A DNA stretch of 64,000 nt. Source: Geobacillus sp. 46C-IIa. Its GTDB lineage: Bacteria; Bacillota; Bacilli; Bacillales; Anoxybacillaceae. Location: NCBI RefSeq assembly GCF_014679505.1, contig NZ_CP061474.1, forward strand, positions 1 to 64,000, read 5' to 3'. Both the position numbers and the translations under genes were made by a program. This document shows, one piece after another, positions 9,062 through 18,292 of the stretch. Position 1 is the stretch's first letter. The number at the start of each line of letters is the position of its first letter. Under the pieces are notes generated by a model, which did no database searches, was not told the DNA's origin, and was given only the letters and a program-made list of their open reading frames with translations.

Positions 9062-10635
9062 GCTTTTTGTCGCTGCTCGTCTTTTCGCCGTTGTTAGGCA
9101 TCGTTTTGCTGGCGTTTGTCCGCCGAACGGATGCGAAAACGATTCAATGGCTCGGGACGGCTGCCACCGTGCCGCCATTATTGCTGGCGTTGTTCGCGTT
9201 CATTCAGGCGGGGCGCGGCTTTCGCCTTGAGCAGCTCGATGAAGCGTATGATTGGGTGCGGCTTGCTGACCTCCCGTTTTTCACGGACGCGGCGTATGTG
9301 ATCCGCTATGAACTCAGCATTGACGGGCTGTCGCTTCTATTTATCGTCTTGACCGCCGTGCTCGGGACATTGGCTGCTGTCGCGTCCTTGCTTGTCAAAG
9401 TGGAGAAAAAAGGGTATTTTATGTGGCTGCTCGCGCTGGAGATCGGCATGCTGGGCGTGTTTGCCGCCGCCAATTTCATCTGGTTTTTCCTCTTCTTAGA
9501 GGTGACGCTTGTTGCGATGTTTTTGCTCGTCGGCAAATGGGGCGGCTTTGAGCGCGAACGGGCGGCATACAGCTACTTGCTGTACAACGGGCTCGGTTCG
9601 GCGCTGTTGCTGGTGGTGATCGCAGTGCTTGTCGCCCGCACCGGAACAGCGAATTTCGCCTTGCTGCATGAAATGTTACATAATCCGGTCGCCGAAGGGC
9701 AGCTGATCGCTCCGTTGACGTTGGAAGTCCGGCACTGGCTGCTTGGCGGGTTGCTGTTGGCGTTTGCCTTCAAGCTGCCGACTGTGCCGCTTCATCGCTG
9801 GCTCATCCGCGTTCACGTGGAAGCGCCACCGCCGGTCGTGATGCTTCACGCCGGGGTATTGCTGAAAATCGCGGCATACGGGATGATTCGCTTTGGGATC
9901 GGCTTGTTTCCGGATGAATTTCGCACGTTCGCCGGTGTCATCGCCGTGCTCGGGGTCGTCAACATCCTATACGGCGCGCTGTTGGCGCTTCGGCAGCGCG
10001 AGTTGAAACATGTGTTGGCCTATTCGAGCGTATCGCATATGGGGGTCGTGCTCGTCGGCCTTGGCGCGCTCAATGAAGCCGGCATTCAAGGGGCGGTGTT
10101 CCAGTCGGTCGCCCACGGACTTATCGCCGCCTTGTCGTTTTTACTCGTCGGCGTTCTCGCCAACCGGATCGGTACGACCGACATTCAACGCCTTGGCGGA
10201 CTGGCGAAAGCGATGCCGCTTTTTTCCGGGTATTTGTTAACGGCGGCGCTCGCCCTGCTCGGCTTGCCGGGGCTCGCTGGATTTGTCGGCGAATTTACCG
10301 CTTTCCTTGGACTGTTTGAAACGAAGCCGGCCCTTGCAGCGGCCGGGGCACTTGGGTTGATTTTCGCGGCTGTTTACTCGCTGCGAGCCATTCTTGACAT
10401 CACATTCGGCCGCGCCCGCGAGCGATATGAATCGTCGTTAAGTCTGCGCGGGCTGCAAGAGTCTGCGGCGAGTTTCAGTGAACCGCGAGGGACCGTTATT
10501 GATTTGCAAGCGAAAGAAGCCGTGCCGGCGTTCATCCTCGTCGCCTTGATCGTGGCGGTCGGCGTGTATCCGCAGCTATTGGCTGGACCGCTTGCTGCCG
10601 TGTTAGAGACGATGATGAACGGGTTAGGGGGTTGA
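9058..10635 (+). CDS. nuoM: NADH-quinone oxidoreductase subunit M
   Basis: NuoM is the second antiporter-like proton-pumping subunit. The 525-residue product has about 14 helices, the conserved glutamate in LFLEVTLVAMFLLVG and the loop KLPTVPLHRWLIRVHVEAP, which resembles the lysine-containing channel motif. LAYSSVSHMGVVLVGLGALN is a further family signature. The ATG overlaps the nuoL stop (ATGA). Confidence 0.97.
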   Translation: MSFLSLLVFSPLLGIVLLAFVRRTDAKTIQWLGTAATVPPLLLALFAFIQAGRGFRLEQLDEAYDWVRLADLPFFTDAAYVIRYELSIDGLSLLFIVLTAVLGTLAAVASLLVKVEKKGYFMWLLALEIGMLGVFAAANFIWFFLFLEVTLVAMFLLVGKWGGFERERAAYSYLLYNGLGSALLLVVIAVLVARTGTANFALLHEMLHNPVAEGQLIAPLTLEVRHWLLGGLLLAFAFKLPTVPLHRWLIRVHVEAPPPVVMLHAGVLLKIAAYGMIRFGIGLFPDEFRTFAGVIAVLGVVNILYGALLALRQRELKHVLAYSSVSHMGVVLVGLGALNEAGIQGAVFQSVAHGLIAALSFLLVGVLANRIGTTDIQRLGGLAKAMPLFSGYLLTAALALLGLPGLAGFVGEFTAFLGLFETKPALAAAGALGLIFAAVYSLRAILDITFGRARERYESSLSLRGLQESAASFSEPRGTVIDLQAKEAVPAFILVALIVAVGVYPQLLAGPLAAVLETMMNGLGG

Positions 10636-10640
10636 TCGAC

Positions 10641-12135
10641 ATGAACGATGTATGGCAAGCGAATTGGAGCATGATGGCACCCGAATGGATCGTCCTCGCG
10701 GCGGCGGTTGTGCTGCTGTTGGTTGATTTGGCCATGCCGAAGGAGCGAAGCCGCCGGCCGCTCGCTTGGGGCGCCGCCGCTGGCGCGGTGCTCGCGCTCA
10801 TCGCGACGGCGATGATGATTCCAGCCGAGCCGGTTTCGATTTTGCATGATACGTTCCGATTGGATGGGTTTGCGAAAGCGTTCAAGCTCATCCTATTAGC
10901 TGGCGGGGCGCTCGCGCTTCTTCTTGTCGCTGAGTGGGAGCCGAAAGAAGGGAGCCGCTACCGCGGGGAATTTGCCTATATGATGCTGTTTGCGTTGCTT
11001 GGAGCGATGATGACGGCATCCAGCGGCGATTTGCTGGCCTTGTTCGTCAGCATTGAGCTGTTGACCGTATCGTCGTACATTTTGGCCGGCTTGCGCAAAA
11101 CTGCCACATCGTCGAACGAGGCCGCGCTGAAATACGTCATTAACGGCGGCATTGCCACCGCCATCATGCTGTTTGGCATGAGTTACGTGTTCGGCTTGAC
11201 CGGGACGACGAATCTCGGCGATATCGCGCGCCAGCTGCAAGAGACGAACGAGCCGTACATGCTTGGTTTAGCCTTCCTTCTTTTGCTGATTGGCGTTTCG
11301 TTCAAGCTCGCGACCGTCCCGTTCCATATGTGGGCGCCGGACGTGTACGAAGGAGCGCCCGTTCCGGCGACGGCGTTTTTTTCCGTCGTGTCGAAAACGG
11401 CCGGTTTTGTTCTTCTCCTCCGCCTGTTTGTGACGATTTTTGCCGCCGCGCCGGCAGAAGGCCGAGATCCGTCGTCGCTCTTGTTATCGATGCAGCCGGT
11501 GATTACCGTGCTGGCCGGGCTGACGATGATCATCGGCAACGTTGTGGCGCTAAGGCAGCGGAGCTTAAAGCGACTGCTCGCCTACTCAAGCATCGCCCAT
11601 GCCGGCTATTTGCTCGCCGGGTTTGCCGCGATGTCGTGGGCGATGATCGATTCGCTTTGGATCTACTTGCTGGCTTATGTGTTTATGAACATCGGGGCGT
11701 TTGCCATCGTGGCGCATATCGTGAACGAAACCGGCTCCGATGACTTAGCCGGGCTCGCCGGCTTATACCGGCACCGCCCGCTGTTGGCTGCAGCGCTCGG
11801 GCTGTTTTTGCTCTCGCTCGCCGGCATTCCAGGGACCGCCGGATTTATCGCCAAGCTTTATTTGTTCATCGGCCTTGTCGTCACCGAGCCGGGCCATTAC
11901 GTGCTCGCTGCGGTGATGGCGGTAACGACTGTCATCTCGTACGTCTACTATTTCAACTTGCTCGTCCAGCTCTTTTTTCCGCCCGGCTTCCCTCGCGCCA
12001 TTGCGGCGTTTGCCGGCCGGGCTGTCGACCGCCGTGGTCCTTTGCGCGCTTGGGACGTTGGCGATCGGTTGGGCGCCGGGGCTTGCGTACGATGTGCTCG
12101 CCCAGTTCGGCCACTTTGGCGATTTTTTGCCGTAG
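10641..12135 (+). CDS. nuoN: NADH-quinone oxidoreductase subunit N, frameshifted near the end as given
   Basis: NuoN is the third antiporter-like subunit and the last gene of the operon. About 440 residues read correctly, with KLATVPFHMWAPDVYEGAP and LAYSSIAHAGYLLAG motifs. At a run of six T near 11972-11977 the frame is lost; with five T it reads QLFFRPASLAPL and ends GHFGDFLP at TAG 12133-12135. This agrees with a family length of about 500. The uncorrected frame ends at 12146 with an Arg-rich tail that looks non-coding. I prefer ATG 10641, placed after AGGGGG; TTG 10632 is an alternative overlapping nuoM. Confidence 0.92.
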
Positions 12136-12146
12136 CGGTACAATAA

Positions 12147-12175
12147 GGGGAGAGGAAACGCCTCTCCCCTTTTTG
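12147..12175 (+). terminator. Rho-independent terminator of the nuo operon
   Basis: The stem GGGGAGAGG / CCTCTCCCC encloses AAACG and is followed by TTTTTGG. It begins 11 bases after the corrected nuoN stop, which supports that stop over the later one. Confidence 0.92.
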
Positions 12176-12280
12176 GTTGGACGGAGATCTCCCCAGCCTC
12201 TTCACCTAAGCAGGGATGGTAACCGTACACAAATCAGGGGGAGGCGGACGATCCATGAAGTTTGCAGGAAAGAGGTGAGG

Positions 12281-12526
12281 ATGAGGATGATGCCGATCGT
12301 TGGCCAACACGCGTTAATTTCCATTATCGTTCATTTGGCGTTTATCGCCGTGACATGGTGGACGCTGCAAGCCGTGCGGATTGATGTATTGCTGAAGCCG
12401 AACCGCGTCGTCCAAGGGTGGCTTTTGTACATTTTGCTCACGATTGCCATCGGTTCGACCGTCGCGAACTTTTTCCTTGACTATTGGGCGTGGTCGACCG
12501 ATTTGCCGTACTTGTTCCGCGAGTAG
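12281..12526 (+). CDS. ywzB: DUF1146 (YwzB) family membrane protein
   Basis: A small membrane protein of about 81 residues with two hydrophobic helices, around residues 10-28 and 45-62. The conserved core VNG-like region, here NRVVQGWLLYILLTIAIGS, and FFLDYWAWS match the YwzB/DUF1146 family. In B. subtilis ywzB lies between atpC and ywmB-murAA, as here. The function is unknown. ATG 12281 follows AAAGAGGTG at good spacing; ATG 12287 is possible. Confidence 0.85.
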   Translation: MRMMPIVGQHALISIIVHLAFIAVTWWTLQAVRIDVLLKPNRVVQGWLLYILLTIAIGSTVANFFLDYWAWSTDLPYLFRE

Positions 12527-12861
12527 GGGGATGAGGCGCGCCAAAGGAAGCAAGCACATTCAAGCGGGGGCGGAGCGGCATCGCCCCATCCCTCTCTCGC
12601 TCGGTGATGCTTCTGCCCCGCTGGCGGTCTTGACCACTGATGCCCGCGATCGACGGTCGACACATTTTGACGCTCGGCCTTCCATCCTCCTTCCACCATG
12701 CGCCCGGCCATGGACGCCTTTTGCCCGAGTGAGCAGCGTTGCCTGCTCGCTTTTTTTTATACATGAAAACGATTTCAAAAATACCTCGTTGTCGATTTTT
12801 TTGACGTATGTTCCCTTGTCTGGTGGCAACAATAACAACTAAGGAGAGGAAGGGAACGGAG
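12527..12861 (+). terminator. Intergenic region with a Rho-independent terminator at 12729-12758
   Basis: The 335 bases between ywzB and ywmB hold no credible gene. At 12729-12758 the stem GAGCAG / CTGCTC with a CGTTGC loop is followed by eight T, a good terminator for ywzB. A TTGACG sits at 12801-12806, but I found no matching -10 box, so the ywmB promoter is unresolved. Confidence 0.8.
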
Positions 12862-13626
12862 ATGAGAAAGATGACAAAAAACCGGATGAAATGGCTGACG
12901 GCGCTTGTGCTCACGAGCCTGTTTTTGGCCGCATGGCACTATCGGACGGAAGGCGCGCGGGGAGACGAATGGTCGAGACCGTTGGAAACGATGGCGCACA
13001 CATTAACAAAGCACGGTGCTTCGCTCGGCCGCTGGGTCATTTACACAAGAGAGTATACCCAGGATGTTCAAAATGATACGGACTTTTTCAAAAAAATGGC
13101 CGAATTGAAACAAACGTATCGTTCGTTTCGCTGGTCGTTCGACAAAACGAGTCATTGGCAAAAAGCGATCGGCACAAACGAACACCCCTTCTTTCAAGAA
13201 GAAATTCAGCTCGTGATGACCGTCACAAACGGGACGCCGCAAACGTATATCCTCTATGAAGCAACCGGCCCAACATGGAGCCAACCTAGGTGGAAAGAAG
13301 CAGCACAACACATCCAGACAAAGACGAACGGATTATTTGTGAACGATCCTACATTTTATGCTTGTATTGAAGGCGAGTTCAATGATAATATGAAAGGTGG
13401 TTTGTTCGACCAAGCCTCTCAGTTGCTGCGAGACTTTCAAGCGACGCCTGTCGAGTGGTTGCGGGAAGAGTCATTCGTCTCCCTGTCTGCATATACTGGG
13501 CAGTGGAAGAACGTTCTCCCGGCCGCCAATCACCAGCCGATCAACATTCAACTCGCCTTGAGAGAAAGATTGGGCGGCAAGACGCGCGTCGTTGTTGGAA
13601 CCCCAATCATTACCATTGAATATTAA
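12862..13626 (+). CDS. ywmB: YwmB family protein
   Basis: A 254-residue secreted or membrane-anchored protein with an N-terminal signal-type helix ([15 protein letters not shown], residues 10-24). It matches the YwmB family, whose fold is described as TATA-box-binding-like, by its place before murA and by its size and layout. The biological role is not established. ATG 12862 lies after AAGGAGAGG AAGGG with suitable spacing. It is followed after 31 bases by murA, the B. subtilis order. Confidence 0.82.
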   Translation: MRKMTKNRMKWLTALVLTSLFLAAWHYRTEGARGDEWSRPLETMAHTLTKHGASLGRWVIYTREYTQDVQNDTDFFKKMAELKQTYRSFRWSFDKTSHWQKAIGTNEHPFFQEEIQLVMTVTNGTPQTYILYEATGPTWSQPRWKEAAQHIQTKTNGLFVNDPTFYACIEGEFNDNMKGGLFDQASQLLRDFQATPVEWLREESFVSLSAYTGQWKNVLPAANHQPINIQLALRERLGGKTRVVVGTPIITIEY

Positions 13627-13657
13627 TATAGAGAAATTGGACGCGGAGGGGAATACC

Positions 13658-14962
13658 TTGGAAAAGATCATCGTCCGTGGCGGAAACCGGTTGAGCGGCA
13701 CCGTCAAAGTGGAAGGCGCAAAAAATGCCGTTTTGCCCGTCATCGCTGCCACCTTATTAGCGACTAAAGGAACAAGTACGATTCATGATGTGCCTGCTCT
13801 TTCCGATGTATATACAATCAGTGAAGTGCTCCGCTATTTAGGCGCCGATGTGCGCATCGCCGGCAATGCCGTGATGGTCGATGCCACCGGTCCGTTAACG
13901 GTGGAAGCGCCGTTTGAGTACGTCCGGAAAATGCGCGCTTCCGTGCTCGTGATGGGGCCGCTGTTGGCGCGCAACGGCCGGGCCCGCGTTGCGCTGCCGG
14001 GCGGTTGCGCCATTGGTTCGCGCCCGATTGATCAACATTTAAAAGGCTTTGAAGCGATGGGCGCCTCCGTGAAAGTCGGCAACGGCTTTATAGATGCAGA
14101 AGTGAACGGCCGTCTCCGCGGCGCGAAAGTGTATTTGGACTTCCCGAGCGTCGGAGCGACAGAAAATATTATGATGGCGGCTGTGCTCGCTGAAGGCACG
14201 ACCGTGATTGAAAACTGCGCCAAAGAGCCGGAAATCGTTGATTTGGCGAACTTTTTGAACGCGATGGGCGCGAAAATACGCGGCGCCGGCACCGGAACGA
14301 TCCGCATCGAAGGGGTCGACGAGCTTGTCGGCACGGCGCATACGGTCATCCCGGACCGCATCGAAGCCGGCACGTTTATGGTCGCAGCAGCCATCACCGG
14401 CGGCAATGTCCTCGTGCAAGGAGCGGTTCCCGAACATTTGAGCTCGCTCATTGCCAAGTTGGAAGAAATGGGTGTGACGGTCATTGAAGAGGAAAACGGC
14501 GTGCGTGTCATCGGACCGGAAACGTTGAAAGCAGTCGACATCAAAACGATGCCATACCCGGGGTTTCCGACCGACATGCAATCGCAAATGATGGCTCTCT
14601 TGTTAAAAGCCGAAGGCACAAGCATGATCACCGAGACGGTATTTGAAAATCGCTTCATGCATGTGGAAGAATTCCGCCGGATGAACGCGGATATTAAAAT
14701 TGAAGGGCGCTCCGTCATTATTAACGGCCCGTGCCAGCTGCAAGGCGCCGAAGTGGCGGCCACCGATTTGCGCGCCGCTGCCGCTTTGATTTTGGCCGGC
14801 CTCGCAGCGGACGGCTATACGCGCGTGACTGAGTTGCGCCATCTTGACCGCGGCTATGTCCGCTTCCATGAAAAATTGGCTGCGCTTGGGGCCGACATTG
14901 AACGCGTCCGCGAAGAAACGGAACAACTCGACCAAGTTGAAGCGATCGAATGGAACGGATAA
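13658..14962 (+). CDS. murA: UDP-N-acetylglucosamine 1-carboxyvinyltransferase
   Basis: MurA transfers enolpyruvate from PEP to UDP-GlcNAc, the first committed step of peptidoglycan synthesis in the cytoplasm. The TTG at 13658 follows GGAGGGG by 7 bases and gives [14 protein letters not shown] and 434 residues, the normal length. Lys22-Asn23 are in [10 protein letters not shown], and the PEP-binding, fosfomycin-sensitive cysteine is Cys117 in [13 protein letters not shown]. The position before spoIID corresponds to B. subtilis murAA rather than the second copy murAB. A terminator follows. Confidence 0.97.
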   Translation: MEKIIVRGGNRLSGTVKVEGAKNAVLPVIAATLLATKGTSTIHDVPALSDVYTISEVLRYLGADVRIAGNAVMVDATGPLTVEAPFEYVRKMRASVLVMGPLLARNGRARVALPGGCAIGSRPIDQHLKGFEAMGASVKVGNGFIDAEVNGRLRGAKVYLDFPSVGATENIMMAAVLAEGTTVIENCAKEPEIVDLANFLNAMGAKIRGAGTGTIRIEGVDELVGTAHTVIPDRIEAGTFMVAAAITGGNVLVQGAVPEHLSSLIAKLEEMGVTVIEEENGVRVIGPETLKAVDIKTMPYPGFPTDMQSQMMALLLKAEGTSMITETVFENRFMHVEEFRRMNADIKIEGRSVIINGPCQLQGAEVAATDLRAAAALILAGLAADGYTRVTELRHLDRGYVRFHEKLAALGADIERVREETEQLDQVEAIEWNG

Positions 14963-14966
14963 TGGC

Positions 14967-15013
14967 GAAAAAACGACCGTGAACTACCGTTGGTAGGGAA
15001 TGGTCGTTTTTTT
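14967..15013 (+). terminator. Rho-independent terminator after murA
   Basis: GAAAAAACGACC and GGTCGTTTTTTT pair around an inner hairpin CTACCGTTGGTAG and end in a T run. It starts five bases after the murA stop. Confidence 0.85.
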
Positions 15014-15111
15014 ATCCTCGTCTGCGCCCCCACTGGCTGGTGAACGTCAGCTCCCACGTTGCCGAGAGGAGAGTACAGCCTTCCGCTTTCCGCTGCAAGA
15101 GCACCCCCTCT

Positions 15112-15250
15112 AAAGGGTTGGTGATTTAGCATAAAATACCGCTAGTCCCGGCTGTTTCTTGATTCGAAAAACCATGTGGAACCAGCTTTCTTTTTTTACG
15201 AAATGCCGCTGATTTGCTCGCGACAGCCGTTTTTCACCGGCCTTCTAAAG
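15112..15250 (+). repeat. Dispersed non-coding repeat, copy 1
   Basis: This stretch shares a long diverged match with 63012-63152: both contain GGTGATTTAG, then a variable AT-rich middle, CGAAATGCC, CTGATTTGC and GACAGCCGTTTTTCACCGG in the same order and spacing. No ORF runs through it. It may be the end of a former insertion sequence or a small repeat family; I cannot assign it. Confidence 0.75.
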
Positions 15251-15275
15251 ACGGGATGAAACACGAAAGAAAACT

Positions 15276-15305
15276 GTCATATATACTTGTCCGAGCCCAT
15301 AACTA
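15276..15305 (+). promoter_or_regulatory. Candidate sigma-E promoter of spoIID
   Basis: GTCATATA at 15276-15283 and CATAACTA at 15298-15305 are 14 bases apart. They resemble the sigma-E consensus (-35 GTCATATT, -10 CATACANT). In B. subtilis spoIID is a sigma-E gene, which agrees. The -10 box is only a partial match. Confidence 0.6.
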
Positions 15306-15384
15306 TAGTAACGAACCGAAGCCATGCAGGCATTGATTCGTGATGTCCGCTTGTGCTTGAAAAATGCATATTGGGGGCTCGGCT

Positions 15385-16413
15385 ATGGTGAAACGACTGA
15401 AACCAGTCATCGTACTCGCACTATGCCTGTTTGTCGCCATTCTCGTCATTCCGGCGGCACTCGTTTTACCTTTTTACGACGGGAAGGTGGCCAAATTGGC
15501 GGAACAACTGCACAAGCAAGAACAAATCCAACGTTCGCAGGCAGCCGAAGGGCCGTCCGTTGAGGTGGCGGTCTACCGAAGCAAAGAGCAGCGCGTCGAA
15601 AAAATACCCCTCGAGCAATATGTCATTGGCGTTGTGGCGGCGGAAATGCCGGCTGAGTTTGAATTGGAGGCGTTAAAGGCACAAGCGCTGACGGCAAGAA
15701 CGTACATCGTCAAACAGCTGCTCGCCAACCAGCCGTTTCGCCTGCCGGAAGGCGCAAACGTGACGGATACGGTGACACATCAAGTGTATTACAGCGATGA
15801 GGAGTTGCGAAAGTTATGGGGAAGCGACTACGACTGGAAAATGAAAAAAATTACGAAAGCGGTTCTTGATACGCGCGGACAAATTTTAACGTATCACAAC
15901 GAACCGATCGAAGCGCTCTTTTTTTCAACAAGCAATGGTTATACCGAAAACTCAGAGGCATATTGGCAAAACGAGTTTCCGTATTTAAAAAGCGTCGCCA
16001 GCCCATGGGACAAACAATCACCAAAGTTTTACCAGCGAAAAACGATGACGGTGGCGGAATTTGAGCGTCGTCTTGGGGTGGAGCTGTCTGCTGACGGTTC
16101 GGTCGGCGTTATTTTATCGCGTACGCCCGGCCGCCGTGTCGGTGAGGTGAAAGTCGGCGGCAAGACACTCACCGGCCGCGAGGTGCGTGAACGGCTCGGC
16201 TTGCCGTCAACTGACTTTACATGGGTGCGCAAAGGCGATGAAATCATCATCACGACAAAAGGTTACGGACATGGTGTCGGCATGAGCCAATATGGCGCCA
16301 ACTTTATGGCGAAAGAAGGGAAAACGTACGCCGACATCGTCAAACATTATTACCGCGGCGTCCGCATCTCCTCAGCGACCGCTTTTTTGAACAAGTTGAC
16401 AGTGAAAAAATAA
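15385..16413 (+). CDS. spoIID: Stage II sporulation protein D, peptidoglycan lytic transglycosylase
   Basis: SpoIID is a membrane-anchored enzyme of the mother cell that cleaves glycan strands during engulfment, in complex with SpoIIM and SpoIIP. The ATG at 15385 follows GGGGG and gives 342 residues, the family length (343 in B. subtilis). A transmembrane segment lies at about residues 7-29 ([20 protein letters not shown]). The SpoIID domain follows, with the catalytic glutamate in [19 protein letters not shown] and the C-terminal [16 protein letters not shown]. The upstream ATG at 15364 would lack a good ribosome binding site. A sigma-E type promoter precedes it. Confidence 0.96.
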   Translation: MVKRLKPVIVLALCLFVAILVIPAALVLPFYDGKVAKLAEQLHKQEQIQRSQAAEGPSVEVAVYRSKEQRVEKIPLEQYVIGVVAAEMPAEFELEALKAQALTARTYIVKQLLANQPFRLPEGANVTDTVTHQVYYSDEELRKLWGSDYDWKMKKITKAVLDTRGQILTYHNEPIEALFFSTSNGYTENSEAYWQNEFPYLKSVASPWDKQSPKFYQRKTMTVAEFERRLGVELSADGSVGVILSRTPGRRVGEVKVGGKTLTGREVRERLGLPSTDFTWVRKGDEIIITTKGYGHGVGMSQYGANFMAKEGKTYADIVKHYYRGVRISSATAFLNKLTVKK

Positions 16414-16439
16414 CGGAGCGTCCGCTCCGATTTTTTTTT
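16414..16439 (+). terminator. Rho-independent terminator after spoIID
   Basis: CGGAGCG / CGCTCCG stem with a two-base loop, followed by nine T. It starts directly after the stop codon. Confidence 0.88.
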
Positions 16440-16494
16440 GCATAAAACGAGGCGGAACGGCAAAAAATAAGCAAAAAAAAATTGTGTGCGGCGT

Positions 16495-16524
16495 GTATAT
16501 CTTTGCCTCTTTCTGTTCAAAATG
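16495..16524 (+). promoter_or_regulatory. Candidate sigma-F promoter of spoIIQ
   Basis: GTATA at 16495-16499 and GTTCAAAATG at 16515-16524 are 15 bases apart. This fits the forespore sigma-F pattern (GYATA, 15 bases, GGNNANANTR) with one mismatch. SpoIIQ is a known sigma-F product in B. subtilis. The predicted start site is very close to the ribosome binding site at 16531, which lowers confidence. Confidence 0.45.
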
Positions 16525-16542
16525 GTTGCTGAGGTGATGAAC

Positions 16543-17436
16543 ATGAGAGAGGAACAAAAACAACCGTCGCTGAAGCGTTTCTTTCGCAAACGTTGGGTAT
16601 TTCCGGCTATTTATCTATCTTGTGCGGCATTGATTGTCGCCGGCGCGCTTTGGTTCCAAGCGGGCAAACAGGAGAACGCGGGCGAAAACGACGTAGCGAA
16701 AAACGGCACCGCCCAGCAAGAAAACCCAGCGATCCCGGTCAATGAAACGGTCGAAAACATTGCGATGCCTGTGCTCGATCCGAACGCGGTGCAAGTGAAA
16801 ACCCCGTTCTATGACGAAAACGCATCGGAACAAGAACAGGAAGCAGCCCTCGTCTTTTATGATCATACGTACCATCCGAACCAAGGCATCGACCTTGTGC
16901 GCCAGGACGGCAAAACGTTTGACGTCACTGCATCGTTAAGCGGCACGGTGACGAAAGCGGAAAAAGACCCGATTTTAGGCTACGTTGTGGAAATCAACCA
17001 TGAACAAGGGGTCACGACCGTCTATCAATCGCTGGCTGATGTGAAAGTGGAAGCAGGCGATACGGTGAAACAAGGCGAAGTGATCGGCAAGGCGGGGCAA
17101 AGCGAATTTAACAAAGAAGCCGGCATCCACGTCCACTTTGAAATTCGCAAAGACGGCAAGCCGGTGAATCCGATCGACTATGTCGACAAACCATTGACCG
17201 CATTGACCGACAAAGCGGGAGATGACGCAGGAACCAATCATACCAACGTAAGCGAAGAGAAGGAAACGACGCCAAGCGACGAAACAGCGCCGACCGAAGA
17301 CCATCCGGCGAACGAAACTGAACAAACGCCGGCTGATGACAACACAACGGCGCCAAGCAACAACAGCCAAGACCAAAATCAAGACACGTCTTCCTACAAA
17401 ACGCCAGATGCCTCGATCGGCATGGCGAGAGCGTAA
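16543..17436 (+). CDS. spoIIQ: Stage II sporulation protein Q, degenerate M23 peptidase-like
   Basis: SpoIIQ is the forespore membrane protein that binds mother-cell SpoIIIAH and forms the channel linking the two cells. ATG 16543 follows GAGGTGAT and gives 297 residues. A transmembrane helix (about residues 18-38, VFPAIYLSCAALIVAG) is followed by an M23/LytM domain at roughly 95-220. The domain keeps the HVHFEIRKDG motif, but the usual HxGxD zinc motif reads NQGID, so the first histidine is replaced and peptidase activity is unlikely, as in B. subtilis SpoIIQ. The last 70 residues are acidic and Thr/Asn-rich, probably disordered. A terminator follows at 17479. Confidence 0.93.
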   Translation: MREEQKQPSLKRFFRKRWVFPAIYLSCAALIVAGALWFQAGKQENAGENDVAKNGTAQQENPAIPVNETVENIAMPVLDPNAVQVKTPFYDENASEQEQEAALVFYDHTYHPNQGIDLVRQDGKTFDVTASLSGTVTKAEKDPILGYVVEINHEQGVTTVYQSLADVKVEAGDTVKQGEVIGKAGQSEFNKEAGIHVHFEIRKDGKPVNPIDYVDKPLTALTDKAGDDAGTNHTNVSEEKETTPSDETAPTEDHPANETEQTPADDNTTAPSNNSQDQNQDTSSYKTPDASIGMARA

Positions 17437-17478
17437 CGAACAAAGCGCTTCATGGAGGGAACGAACGACAGGAAAAAG

Positions 17479-17516
17479 GCCCGTCCGTTTGCCAAGGCAA
17501 ACAGCGGGCTTTTTTC
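17479..17516 (+). terminator. Rho-independent terminator after spoIIQ
   Basis: GCCCG and CGGGC enclose an inner GTTTGCC / GGCAAAC stem, followed by seven T. Confidence 0.85.
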
Positions 17517-17545
17517 CATTTTATTGAAGGTGAAAGAAAAAGTGG

Positions 17546-17575
17546 TTTCCAATGCGCCGCGTGAGCCGATATAAT
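17546..17575 (+). promoter_or_regulatory. Candidate sigma-A promoter of the Lrp-type regulator
   Basis: A perfect TATAAT lies at 17570-17575, 35 bases before the gene. The best -35 is TTTCCA at 17546-17551, 18 bases upstream, a weak match. The promoter may depend on an activator or be autoregulated. Confidence 0.45.
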
Positions 17576-17610
17576 GATAGAAAACGGGTGTGAGGCGGGG
17601 TGACTAGCAA

Positions 17611-18060
17611 ATGAAAATCGATGAGATCGACCGCAAAATTCTTGAAATGTTGATTGAAGATGGCCGCATGTCGTATGTCGACATCGGCAAACGACTGAAT
17701 CTCTCCCGCGTCGCCGTCCGCGAACGGGTGAACCAGCTCGTCAAGCATGGCATTATCGAAAAATTTACTGTCGTCATCAACTCGGAGAAGTTCGGCAAAC
17801 AAGTGTCGGCGTTTTTCGAGGTCGACTGCGAGCCGGCGTATTTGGTCGAAGTGGCGCAAAAGCTGGCGGAGAATCCGAATGTGGCGAGTTGCTACCAAAT
17901 GACCGGCCCGAGCACGCTCCACATGCACGTGCTTGTCGAAGACTTCACCGCCCTCGAGAAATTCATCAACAACGAGCTATACGCGCTCGAAGGCATTACG
18001 AGAGTGGAAAGCCATATTTTGCTGCGCCGCTTCAAAAGCCGGACGGGGTTGAAGTTATAG
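17611..18060 (+). CDS. Lrp/AsnC family transcriptional regulator (YwrC-like)
   Basis: The 149-residue product has an N-terminal AsnC-type helix-turn-helix (IDRKILEMLIEDGRMSYVDI, then LNLSRVAVRERVNQLVKHGII) and a C-terminal RAM ligand-binding domain. Such proteins are feast/famine regulators that bind amino acids and form octamers. The gene precedes a peptide ABC transporter, a gamma-glutamyltransferase and a CHR pair. In B. subtilis ywrC, ywrD and ywrBA also lie together, so this is probably the YwrC counterpart and a regulator of the neighbouring genes. The ATG follows GAGGCGGGGTGAC. It ends in its own terminator. Confidence 0.88.
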   Translation: MKIDEIDRKILEMLIEDGRMSYVDIGKRLNLSRVAVRERVNQLVKHGIIEKFTVVINSEKFGKQVSAFFEVDCEPAYLVEVAQKLAENPNVASCYQMTGPSTLHMHVLVEDFTALEKFINNELYALEGITRVESHILLRRFKSRTGLKL

Positions 18061-18091
18061 CCGGCTGAAGCGGAACGAGAAAGCATTGTCC

Positions 18092-18117
18092 AACGCCCTG
18101 TAAAAGGGCGTTTTTTT
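18092..18117 (+). terminator. Rho-independent terminator after the Lrp-type gene
   Basis: ACGCCCT / AGGGCGT stem with a GTAAA loop and seven T. The next 170 bases are AT-rich leader for the transporter operon; a TATAAT occurs at 18179-18184 without a clear -35. Confidence 0.88.
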
Positions 18118-18292
18118 GTTTAACTAAAAAAATTCATTTTTTTTAGAGAATTAAGTAGAAAAATGATTCGAATTCCTATATAATCATAAAAAACGAAATA
18201 GAAATTAACTTTGTTAAACAATCATTCAATTTTCATTAACAAATGTATATAAAATTCTCTTTTATACCAACAACAGAAAAGGGGTGAACAGG

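Noticed and set aside
12135..12146. The later stop of nuoN at 12146
   Set aside because: That frame adds an Arg-rich tail after the T-run shift; the corrected frame ends at 12135, just before the terminator, and matches the family end.
14032..14763. A 243-codon minus-strand frame
   Set aside because: Antisense shadow of murA; no family features.
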